Shown here: one piece after another, positions 5,613 through 13,225 of the stretch
How the letters are laid out: every line of letters begins with the position of its first letter
Position numbering within the stretch: the stretch's first letter is position 1
Virus record (IMG/VR): IMGVR_UViG_3300027659_000188
Coordinates: 1-25,365 of that record
Direction: 5' to 3' (one strand)
DNA: 25,365 nt
DNA from: a virus
Translations under genes and position numbers: made by a program
The notes under the pieces: model-generated
What the model was told of the DNA's origin: nothing
Database searches by the model: none
What the model saw: only the letters and a program-made list of their open reading frames with translations

Positions 5613-5798
5613 TTATTTCGGTAGAGAGCCGTTACCAGCCATCCAGAACATGAGTCCTAGAGCACCAGCACCGACTATCCAGAATATCTTTTTAACAACA
5701 GAGCGACCTACTTCTTCGTATATCTTCTTAAAAGCCACTTCGGCAGCTTTCTCAGCTATATGGTCAATCTGTTCATCGGTTAGTTGTATTTTGTCCAT
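5613..5798 (-). CDS. Small membrane protein with C-terminal anchor
   Basis: From the ATG at 5798 the product is 61 aa: a charged helical N-terminus (MDKIQLTDEQIDHIAEKA), a basic stretch, then one membrane span (FWIVGAGALGLMFWMAG). The start was chosen over the GTG at 5810 because GGTGA lies about 7 nt before this ATG and because 5810 would run back into the fibre gene. Comparable short tail-anchored proteins follow the fibre gene in other environmental phages. It is the first gene of the membrane/lysis cluster. The function is unknown. Confidence 0.7.
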   Translation of the reverse strand: MDKIQLTDEQIDHIAEKAAEVAFKKIYEEVGRSVVKKIFWIVGAGALGLMFWMAGNGSLPK

Positions 5799-5803
5799 AG
5801 CAA

Positions 5804-7048
5804 TCACCACGTGTAAACACGAGCATATCCTGCTGCACCTGCCCCACCTGCTCCACTATTGCCGCTATTATTACCACTACCTCCTCCACCACCACCACCA
5901 GCACCAAATGCACCGCCAGCACCACCAGAACCACCAACACCAGATGGATTTGAGCCGCCGCCACCGCCACCTTGTCGACCTACTCCAGCAACACCTGCGC
6001 CACCTCCAGACGTACCGCCAGCACCACCACCGCCAGCATTTCCTGAAGAACTTCCACCAGGGCCACCAGCATTTGATGCAGAGCCACCACCGCCAAATGA
6101 AGCACCACCGCCACCACCACCAGCAGGGCCACCTTGAAATGACGAACCTCCACCACCTGCGCCAGCATAGCCACCTGTACCGCCACCACCGCCGCCATAA
6201 CCTGCGCCAGCACTACTTGCTCCACCACCAAATCCACCTGTATCATTAGGTGAACCAGAAGTCCCACCACTACCAGCACTTAGTGTACCGCCACCACCGC
6301 CGCCGTTCGTATTAGTACCTCCAGCACCATCAACCCCACCAGGGCCACCACCGCCACCGTATGCAGATAAAAGTGTGCCAAATGTTGTATCACCACCGTT
6401 TGATCCATTATTTCCAGCAGTATCTGAAGCTGTTTGAGCAACCCCGCCAGCACCACCTGCTCCGATAGTTATAGATACCGTCGATGGTAAATCAGCAGCA
6501 GGGAATATACGAGTTACATAAGACCCACCTCCACCTCCACCTCCACCATCAGCATTTACAGCACCTTTTCTACCACTGCCGCCTCCACCACCACCAGCCC
6601 ATAGTTCTACCATTACAAATACATCAGTGGCTTTTTTAGCAAACGTACCATTAGATGAAAATGTAGTTACTGAGCCAGTTACAGAAGCCGTTGCGTATCC
6701 AAGATTACCAGAGCCATCTGTACTAATTAGTTGACCATTAGTTCCTAAAGCAGTAGGTAGCGTTAGCGTATAGTTCGCAGCCAATGTAGTCGGTGCTTGC
6801 AATGCAACATAATTAGATGAATCCGAATCAGATAGTCTGACATCACCCTGAGCTAAAACAGTTAGATTCCCACCGACAGTAAAGCTATCGCCTGACGTGC
6901 CTGTTTGCTGATCTTTCAATTGTGACATTAATTCCCGAATAGCGTTATTAATTCCGCTTGGGGCGCACCCTTCCGCGATGTTAATACTGTCAATATCGGT
7001 ATTAAGTGCAGGGTTTGCATCAAATTCACTAATCTTTGTCTTTGCCAT
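5804..7048 (-). CDS. Glycine-rich tail fibre / adhesin-type protein
   Basis: This is a 414-aa structural protein. Residues 1 to about 130 form an ordered N-terminal part (MAKTKISEFD... then a fibre-like segment with LTLPTALGTNGQLISTDGSGN) that presumably attaches to the tail. From about 150 to 405 it is dominated by glycine blocks separated by short turns, ending in GYARVYTW. Such glycine-rich domains resemble the polyglycine-II sandwich of the S16-type gp38 adhesin, which binds host receptors. The receptor role is inference from that resemblance. AGGAATAAATC precedes the ATG. It is the last structural gene before the lysis cluster. Pro-rich frames on the opposite strand are shadows of its GGT codons. 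Confidence 0.8.
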   Translation of the reverse strand: MAKTKISEFDANPALNTDIDSINIAEGCAPSGINNAIRELMSQLKDQQTGTSGDSFTVGGNLTVLAQGDVRLSDSDSSNYVALQAPTTLAANYTLTLPTALGTNGQLISTDGSGNLGYATASVTGSVTTFSSNGTFAKKATDVFVMVELWAGGGGGGSGRKGAVNADGGGGGGGGSYVTRIFPAADLPSTVSITIGAGGAGGVAQTASDTAGNNGSNGGDTTFGTLLSAYGGGGGPGGVDGAGGTNTNGGGGGGTLSAGSGGTSGSPNDTGGFGGGASSAGAGYGGGGGGTGGYAGAGGGGSSFQGGPAGGGGGGASFGGGGSASNAGGPGGSSSGNAGGGGAGGTSGGGAGVAGVGRQGGGGGGSNPSGVGGSGGAGGAFGAGGGGGGGSGNNSGNSGAGGAGAAGYARVYTW

Positions 7049-7057
7049 GATTTATTC

Positions 7058-8668
7058 CTATTGAGTCAAGCCTAGTAAGCCAGGAACAGCAAACGGTGCA
7101 GCAGTTCTAGCTCTTTGTACTGCCTCTGAAAATGTTGGGTTTCTAGGTGAAAACATCGCTTTTTCACCGTATTTATAATATGGCAATGTGGCTAACCCTG
7201 TTAATGCACCCATCATAGGGTCAACATAAGAAGCACCACCTGTTAATAAAGCACCTGTCATACCACGCGCAGCAGTACCACTATCAGGAACTTTAGAGCC
7301 TAGTACCGACATAGCTGTACCTGACAAATCCTGCATCGGAGCAGCACCACGAGCGAACGCACCTTTACGTGCTGATCTATCTGATTGACGCACAGCAGCC
7401 TCTAATTGAGCAGGAGTAAAGATACCTTCTTCACCTCTAGTCTTTGCCATAGCTGTCTGAACTCGTACAAAGTCTTTAAATGCTGAATCTGCTTTATTTA
7501 AATCTTGAGCAAATTTAGGATTCTGGTTCTTCATTTGTGTCATATATACACGCTGCAAATCACGATAAGCATCAGACAATAGTCGCTCAGAACCTTGAGA
7601 AGTAGCATAAGCATTAGCTGTATTACCTAAGTCTTGTTTAATTGCTTGTGCTCTTGTGCCTGACATCACTTGAGTTGCACTAAAATCAGTTTTTAAACCA
7701 TCAACATAAGTAGAAAATTCTTTCTGCAAACTAGGTGGTAGTTTACCTTTTGCGTACTTGTTTTTCACAGCGTCAAATGCTTTATCTACTCGTGGAGTAT
7801 ATTCAATTTTTAGTTTTGGAACGACAGCCTGATACTGTGCTCCGATAGCATCCTCAACAAATTTAAAAGCATCTCTACCTACAGCGTTCTCAGGAACCTT
7901 TAAGTTAGGGCTAAGGTTTCTAAGAACCTTGTTATACGCAGCAGTATTAAACTTTTCGTATTGCTGTTCACGCGCTCCACTAACAACCCTACCAATAATA
8001 GGCAAACTCTCAGCAGCTTGTTCTACTTGCTGAATACGACCACCAAATGCTGAACCAGGCGTTAATGGAATACCTTGTTCACGTAATGCAGCAGCTTCAG
8101 GACGGATATTAGGAGCAAGCAATCTACCAGCACCACTAAGCGCAGCAGTTCCACCACCTCCAACTAATCCACCTAGTACAGCCTGACCAGCAATATCTTG
8201 TAACTCTGGAGCCATACCTGCACCAGTAGCCGCACCCATACCAGCACCAAGAGCGACATCACCAACCATACCTAAACCACGCGTGATAGGCTTTGCAATA
8301 ACACCTAAAGGAGCAGCTAAACCACCAGCTATTTCAGAAGTTAAAGCCTGACCTGGCCTTTCTTGACGGAATTGACCTTGTTGCGCTCTTAGTTGATCTC
8401 TTATCTTTGTGTATTCAGGCCCACTAATAGCACCAGAACGAATAGCAGCTTCTAACTCATCAGCAGATTGAAATGTAAGTCCACCAGCAGCAGCCCTAAT
8501 AGTCTCAGCCATAGGAGAATACTCAACAGGGGCAACTATAGAAGGCTGCGGAGTTGTTGGCATACCTTGAGCCTCTGCAAATGCTTGAAGGCCAGCAGTT
8601 GATACTTTATCTAACTTGCCAGCCTTTATATATTCCAAGTCTTTAGTAGAGATTTTAGATAAATCCAT
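7058..8668 (-). CDS. Internal virion / DNA-ejection-type protein
   Basis: This 536-aa protein has a Gln/Ala-rich N-terminus and a Gly/Ala-rich hydrophobic zone at about 105-185 with GXXXG-like repeats that could insert in a membrane. The block LREQGIPLTPGSAFGG (196-211) is followed by SLPIIGRVVSGAREQQYEKFN, a pattern seen in large phage internal proteins. The second half is helical. Position after the tail hub and before the fibre matches T7 gp14-16 and the P22 ejection proteins, which leave the capsid with the DNA to span the cell envelope. No lytic transglycosylase motif is visible. It overlaps the previous gene by 1 nt (TAATG). Confidence 0.7.
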   Translation of the reverse strand: MDLSKISTKDLEYIKAGKLDKVSTAGLQAFAEAQGMPTTPQPSIVAPVEYSPMAETIRAAAGGLTFQSADELEAAIRSGAISGPEYTKIRDQLRAQQGQFRQERPGQALTSEIAGGLAAPLGVIAKPITRGLGMVGDVALGAGMGAATGAGMAPELQDIAGQAVLGGLVGGGGTAALSGAGRLLAPNIRPEAAALREQGIPLTPGSAFGGRIQQVEQAAESLPIIGRVVSGAREQQYEKFNTAAYNKVLRNLSPNLKVPENAVGRDAFKFVEDAIGAQYQAVVPKLKIEYTPRVDKAFDAVKNKYAKGKLPPSLQKEFSTYVDGLKTDFSATQVMSGTRAQAIKQDLGNTANAYATSQGSERLLSDAYRDLQRVYMTQMKNQNPKFAQDLNKADSAFKDFVRVQTAMAKTRGEEGIFTPAQLEAAVRQSDRSARKGAFARGAAPMQDLSGTAMSVLGSKVPDSGTAARGMTGALLTGGASYVDPMMGALTGLATLPYYKYGEKAMFSPRNPTFSEAVQRARTAAPFAVPGLLGLTQ

Positions 8669-10164
8669 TACTTACCCTTTCTACGCTCAAGCTCTTGCTG
8701 TACAGCAGCATCAAGATCAAGCTGAGGAATAGCATTAGGTGCTGCCCTACCTGCTTTAATCATTCCAGCATTAATTAGATTTTTAAGTCTTTTAGCTTTA
8801 TCAGAAATTGTTGCTGGCTTATCATTCAATTGTGGGAAATAAGATTTTCTATAACCCTCTAACTGCTCTCTTGTATAAGCCGCACCAGTTCCAAGCGTTA
8901 AAAAAGCATCTAGCATATCAAGTTGCGCTGCCTCTACTTGTTGACGTGCTTCAGGGTTTGCTAGGTTTTTGAGATAATCTGAACCAGTTACATTTTTAAT
9001 TACTTCAGCAGCAAAATTAGGTGATGCTGCACTAGGAGTTTTTCCAATTGCAATTTCATACTGATTAGCTGAATTTTGAGCGCGACTTATTAAATATCCA
9101 GCAGTACGCTCAGACTCACTAGGCATATTGATAGTAGTAGCACCCGCTTTACGTTTAGCAATCTCAAGCTGATCTAGTTTTGTTTGTAGTTGTCCAAGCT
9201 GTATATTATTAAGTGAATTGAATGGAGTATCAGGGAACATACTTCCAGCAACACGTACAGCTTCTTTATTAAAATCTCGCTGAGTATTTTTATATTCAAA
9301 ATCTGCTTTTTGTATGTCTTTAAGACCATCCTGCAAATCTTTAGCTGTTATTCGGCCTGTATCAGCTAGACGTTGCAAGCTATCAACTTGAGGCAATAAG
9401 TTAGGATTTACGGCATTTCTAATTGCACTAAAATCAAAACTTTGAACACTCTCCTCCATTTGTTGTTTTTTAAGTGCATCAATTTGCTTTAAGTTACTTT
9501 CAATAGCCTTTCGTGCAGTCTCACCCGCCAACCCAGTTAGACGCTGATTAGCTGTTTGCAATCTATTTATTTCAATTTGTGCTGGTGATCCGTTTCCTTC
9601 TATAGAAACAGGAGGAAGTTGTTTTGTTCCACCTTCTGGAGTAACACCAGTGAAAGTTGATTGTGCAGCAACTCCAGACTGAGGTGCTGTCTGTGCAACT
9701 TGTGGCTCATACGCCTTCATTACAGCCATGTTCTCGTTAATCCACGCTAGACCTTTTGCTGGATCAGAACGCAATAATGCAACCAAAGCAGGATTACTTG
9801 CCACTTCAGGCATTTGCATTACTCTAGCAACGTCCTGACGTACCAATGCAGCCTGTTCGTATCCAATCTTAGCCTGTTCTTGAGCTAATCTTGCTTGAGC
9901 TAATTGCTGTGCTTGGCTAAAGTTAGTTATACCCTGCTGTACAGCCCCTTGTGATGACTGTAAGCCACCACCAAGAGCAGCAGCTATGTTTTGAGCAGCA
10001 CTAGTGCCACGAGTTCCCATGCCGCCTAGTAAGCCTATAGCAGCACCTAGTAAGCCTTGTGTATTAGCTCTGTTTCGTAGTGCTTCCGTTTCTTGTGCGC
10101 CAAGTAATCCCTCATAATAAGAAGGAACAGCACTAAAAATATTAAGATCGTTTAAAGTTGCCAT
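8668..10164 (-). CDS. Internal virion / DNA-ejection-type protein
   Basis: This 498-aa protein starts with a Gly/Leu-rich amphipathic segment (LLGAAIGLLGGMGTRG, about 39-54). A Gln/Ala-rich coiled coil follows (about 80-125), with a Thr/Pro-rich linker and a helical C-terminal half (about 200-495) ending in ELERRKGK. The composition is like ejection proteins of podophages: low aromatic content, high Gln and Ala, helical. No enzymatic motif is seen. It is part of four adjacent genes of this type and is coupled (TAATG) to the 536-aa protein gene. Assignment to a specific T7 or P22 protein is not possible from sequence alone. Confidence 0.65.
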   Translation of the reverse strand: MATLNDLNIFSAVPSYYEGLLGAQETEALRNRANTQGLLGAAIGLLGGMGTRGTSAAQNIAAALGGGLQSSQGAVQQGITNFSQAQQLAQARLAQEQAKIGYEQAALVRQDVARVMQMPEVASNPALVALLRSDPAKGLAWINENMAVMKAYEPQVAQTAPQSGVAAQSTFTGVTPEGGTKQLPPVSIEGNGSPAQIEINRLQTANQRLTGLAGETARKAIESNLKQIDALKKQQMEESVQSFDFSAIRNAVNPNLLPQVDSLQRLADTGRITAKDLQDGLKDIQKADFEYKNTQRDFNKEAVRVAGSMFPDTPFNSLNNIQLGQLQTKLDQLEIAKRKAGATTINMPSESERTAGYLISRAQNSANQYEIAIGKTPSAASPNFAAEVIKNVTGSDYLKNLANPEARQQVEAAQLDMLDAFLTLGTGAAYTREQLEGYRKSYFPQLNDKPATISDKAKRLKNLINAGMIKAGRAAPNAIPQLDLDAAVQQELERRKGK

Positions 10165-10166
10165 AG

Positions 10167-10883
10167 TTATCCTAACAACGAAGTTCTACGCTGCATTGGC
10201 TGTCTTTTATTCAATAAACTCGCAAAATTAACAGGAGCAAATTGACCACTTTGAATAGGTGGTGCTTGCAATACTTGCGGAGGAGGTTCAGGTCGCATCA
10301 TTTCTCGCGCTGTATTCATCGTTAAATTGGTAAGCGCAGGGTTTTCACTCATTAACCCTCTAACATTACCTAATGTATTCATTGCAGATTGAGTAAATGT
10401 AGGAGCAGGTGGGCCAAAGTCAGCAGCACTATATTGCTGGAAAAGCGATGGATCAAGTGCGCTTGTATAGCTTGATGCGTTACTAACTGCTGGCATAGGA
10501 ATTGATTGAAATGCACCTGACATATCAGTCATTCCACCAACATTTCCAGTTAATGATGTAACTGTTTCAGGAACAACATATGCAGGTTCAATATATGGAG
10601 GATTCATAGCTCCAATCTGATTGCCTTGAAATGCAGCTATATTGGGATCAAGCAGAGTGTTACCAGTCAAAGCACCATTAACACCCGCTGTAATTAACGG
10701 ATTAGCTAAAGCAGCAGTACCAGCAGCACCTAACGCAGCAGTTGAACCAAGAGTCGGAGCCAATCCAGCACCAAGAGTAGCACCACCAAGCATCGTGCCA
10801 GCCATAGTGCCAGTAGCGAGACCAGCAGCAGCAGGAGTAGCCATTGCAGAACCTACAGCAGCTAAAGTAATTGGATCAGCCAT
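10167..10883 (-). CDS. Ala/Gly-rich virion protein, probably ejection-associated
   Basis: This 238-aa protein has an N-terminal 90 residues made almost only of Ala, Gly, Thr, Leu and Met (AVGSAMATPAAAGLATGTMAG). That forms a hydrophobic, glycine-zipper-like stretch that could enter membranes. The rest is Pro/Ser/Asn-rich and ends with the basic tail KRQPMQRRTSLLG. It lies between other internal virion proteins and has GGGG upstream of its ATG. No family is recognised. A role in the transient ejection channel is inferred from composition and position only. Confidence 0.6.
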   Translation of the reverse strand: MADPITLAAVGSAMATPAAAGLATGTMAGTMLGGATLGAGLAPTLGSTAALGAAGTAALANPLITAGVNGALTGNTLLDPNIAAFQGNQIGAMNPPYIEPAYVVPETVTSLTGNVGGMTDMSGAFQSIPMPAVSNASSYTSALDPSLFQQYSAADFGPPAPTFTQSAMNTLGNVRGLMSENPALTNLTMNTAREMMRPEPPPQVLQAPPIQSGQFAPVNFASLLNKRQPMQRRTSLLG

Positions 10884-10912
10884 AATTTACCCCATCAAAT
10901 TGATGCTTAATT

Positions 10913-12040
10913 TCAACCATAATAACCATATTCACCGTAAACATCATATCCACGAGGATTGTTAGATGAATTGCCTGACCTAGCAGTAGTAGTAGAACCT
11001 GCTTCACCTTTAGGAGCTTTGTATTCTTTAGTAATACCACCACGAGGTAATCCAGTAATAAACGCACCGTAGTTTTGTAGCGTTTGATAAGGCAGCATAG
11101 CTTTATAATCCCATTCTTCTTTAGCTGCTCTTTGCATATCTGCCGTGTATCCTTCACTTACCTGTCCAGCAGCCAATAAGCGATCTATATCAGCATAGTC
11201 AGCAGCAGCTAAACCAGGAGCCATTCCAGCAGCTTGTAACTGTGTAGCTATATCAGATTGACGTACTCCCTGAGCACCAGACAATGCAGACATTTGATTA
11301 GCAAACGCTTGCTGTGCAGCCGTACCAAGACCTGTAGCACCAGTTACTCTGTTCACTAGTTCTTGCTGAGATAACCCACCTAATGACTGCAATGCTTGCT
11401 CTTGTAATGCGCGTTCTTGTTGGTAATTTTGCAAGTATGCTTGTTGATTCTGTTCCGCTAAAGCACGAGCAGCAGCATCACCCATCTTAGTAGCTAATTG
11501 TTGCTCTGCACCAGAGCCATAACGACCAGCCATTGATGTTTTACTTTGTAACCCACGAATACCCTCTTGTAAGGATTCAGTAGACAGTCGATTAGCTTGA
11601 GCCAATGCGCTTTCAAGGTATGGACTACCACCTAAATACTTGCCTGTTGATGTTGCTCTAGTACCAGCTAAAGCCTCATTCTGGATTTCACCTGCTTTCA
11701 ATGATTCATAAAATGACTTATTAGGGTCAACATAGCCACCACTTGCTAATCCAGCATATTGAGATTCATAAGGGCTTTGAGTACCCATTAGATTTTGAAT
11801 AGAGCCTTGAGCACCACGCAATAATGGACTTCCTGCCTTTGCTCTAGTTGTTGCTAATTCCAATGCTGAAGTGGTTTGTGCACTAGGAGAGATATAGTTT
11901 TGACCAGTGTAATATTCTGGCCCACCTAGTTCATAAAGCCTTTCAGCCTCACTTAACGCCTTATCTACACGAGGACGCAATTCAGGGTCAAGCATTGTTT
12001 GAGTTGGGGTGAAACTTGGCCCACTTGATCCACCAGACAT
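10913..12040 (-). CDS. Internal virion / tail-assembly-type protein
   Basis: The start at 12040 (MSGGSSGPSF) has GAGG with an ideal spacer, whereas the longer 12106 form overlaps the previous gene, so the product is 375 aa. Early motifs include PELRPRVDKALSEAERLY (about 20-37) and GPEYYTGQNYISP, followed by repeated SAQ/GSP segments and Gln-rich helices. A similar start (a YxPGxT-V-A-P block, then helices) recurs, as I recall, in proteins of environmental podophages at the T7 gp14 position. The C-terminus is Gly/Tyr-rich (YDVYGEYGYYG). Structural, probably inside the virion; the exact function is not shown. Confidence 0.65.
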   Translation of the reverse strand: MSGGSSGPSFTPTQTMLDPELRPRVDKALSEAERLYELGGPEYYTGQNYISPSAQTTSALELATTRAKAGSPLLRGAQGSIQNLMGTQSPYESQYAGLASGGYVDPNKSFYESLKAGEIQNEALAGTRATSTGKYLGGSPYLESALAQANRLSTESLQEGIRGLQSKTSMAGRYGSGAEQQLATKMGDAAARALAEQNQQAYLQNYQQERALQEQALQSLGGLSQQELVNRVTGATGLGTAAQQAFANQMSALSGAQGVRQSDIATQLQAAGMAPGLAAADYADIDRLLAAGQVSEGYTADMQRAAKEEWDYKAMLPYQTLQNYGAFITGLPRGGITKEYKAPKGEAGSTTTARSGNSSNNPRGYDVYGEYGYYG

Positions 12041-12041
12041 A

Positions 12042-12440
12042 TTAAACCTCACATATCCATAAACGAGGACGAAAACCCAATGTTTTAGCCCTTTTATCCC
12101 AGCCACGTCTATGACTAGAGAATGTTATATATTTTGCATTACATTGACTAGCAATGTCTTTTATGTATTTTAAACCAATTTCAAGATTATCATGTCTATT
12201 TTCTAACGCCCAACCAGCCCAAACGTGTAACTCCTGACCGTTTGGCTGTAGTACCCAATAACCAATTACCTTACTTTCATCAAGCAAAACCCAAATCATT
12301 GATTTTTGGTTAAAACAATCACAATACACATCTTCAACAATCCAATTCTCAGGGCTTTTAGCTTTAACATTTTCTAAGCCCGGCTTAATTGAAGGCCACC
12401 ATTCACGCAATTCTTGCGGAGTTATATATTTAATTTCCAT
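12042..12440 (-). CDS. GNAT-fold-like protein, T7 gp13-like position
   Basis: This 132-aa protein resembles a GNAT acetyltransferase fold: an N-terminal ITPQELREWWPSI helix, a central strand VIGYWVLQPNG, then a C-terminal TFSSHRRGWDKRAKTLGFRP segment. The latter ends like the 'GF' region of GNATs. The acetyl-CoA loop (Q/RxxGxG/A) is not obvious, so it may be inactive. T7 gp13, a virion assembly protein encoded just before gp14-16, has the same size and a GNAT-like sequence. Here too the gene lies directly before the ejection genes. It is coupled by TAATG to the jelly-roll gene. The role is inference from synteny. Confidence 0.65.
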   Translation of the reverse strand: MEIKYITPQELREWWPSIKPGLENVKAKSPENWIVEDVYCDCFNQKSMIWVLLDESKVIGYWVLQPNGQELHVWAGWALENRHDNLEIGLKYIKDIASQCNAKYITFSSHRRGWDKRAKTLGFRPRLWICEV

Positions 12441-13225
12441 TAGCCGACAATAATGTATCCGTATGTTTTATCCGCTGTGCTATTCGCCCAATGCGATATA
12501 GTAGCTTGTCCTTGTTGTCTGCTAGAAACATATATATTCGATGATGCATTAGGAGAAACATAATTAACTGTAGTAATTACACTAGGAACTGCCGGTCTAG
12601 TCGGGCTAGTCCCTGCCGCAAATGCCTCAATACTTACAGCCGTATCAGTAACACGCCACATTATCTGAAGGTAATCATTTGCTGCTAATTCAATAAAGTA
12701 GTTCAATGCACCAATAAAATGACTAGGATCACCTGAACTATGTCTTGCCGGAACGCCAAATCGACTATTAGAAGCCGTTATATCCGTACCATTCTTTCTA
12801 AACCATACATCTATATCTTGGCTGCTATTTGTCGTATTTTTGAATTGAATAGAAAATTGCAAGTTGTAAACACCTGCATTTCTAACATTCATCCTAGAAC
12901 TATTAGATACATATACTCCATTGGAGTAGTCAGTTGTATTTAATGTAATAGCATAAGCTGCTGTTGTACTAGCCGCAGTCTGGTTTGTAGAGTCCTGAAA
13001 CGCTCCATACGGCATTGAATCAGCATTAGCAGCAGCAGATATAGGAACAAAGAAAATAAGGCTGTCGTAGCCTATACGCTCGTTATACAGCGTTGTTGTA
13101 GTAGCATTTCCTGTAGCTAGTGTAATTGATCCAGTGTTATTCGTCTTGCCATCCATAACCCCACGGACAACTTCAGCAACAGCTCGCTGATCTCCACCAA
13201 ACGGAGGCAATGACTTAAATTGCAT
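12440..13225 (-). CDS. Virion protein with C1q/TNF-like jelly-roll domain
   Basis: This is a 261-aa structural protein. The N-terminal block FKSLPPFGGDQRAVAEVV (3-20) followed by DGKTNNTGSITL is common to phage structural proteins. The C-terminal half (about 80-200) shows beta-strand patterns typical of C1q/TNF-like jelly rolls: SRMNVRNAGVYNLQFSIQF, WFRKNGTDI, YFIELAANDYLQIMW. Such trimeric domains sit on phage tails or capsids and bind surfaces. It is TAATG-coupled both to the tail hub gene upstream and to the GNAT gene downstream. It could be a fibre tip or a capsid decoration; the sequence does not decide. Confidence 0.75.
   Translation of the reverse strand: MQFKSLPPFGGDQRAVAEVVRGVMDGKTNNTGSITLATGNATTTTLYNERIGYDSLIFFVPISAAANADSMPYGAFQDSTNQTAASTTAAYAITLNTTDYSNGVYVSNSSRMNVRNAGVYNLQFSIQFKNTTNSSQDIDVWFRKNGTDITASNSRFGVPARHSSGDPSHFIGALNYFIELAANDYLQIMWRVTDTAVSIEAFAAGTSPTRPAVPSVITTVNYVSPNASSNIYVSSRQQGQATISHWANSTADKTYGYIIVG

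Noticed and set aside
5848-6200. CRISPR-like or tandem DNA array in the CCA-rich region
   Set aside because: Repeats are irregular codon runs without constant repeat and spacer lengths.
5859-6279. Long proline-, histidine- or valine-rich frames on both strands
   Set aside because: They are shadows of GGT/GGC/CCA repeats in the glycine-rich fibre gene, with no ribosome-binding site or plausible protein composition.
10893-10905. Inverted repeat CATCAAATTGATG in the gap before the Ala/Gly-rich gene
   Set aside because: Six-base arms with a single central base cannot fold into a good hairpin; could be a protein site but nothing supports that.
10876-11157. 93-aa Leu/Lys/Val-rich minus-strand frame
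   Set aside because: Out-of-frame shadow within the Gln/Ala-rich virion gene at 10913-12040; composition is unlike a real protein and no Shine-Dalgarno is present.
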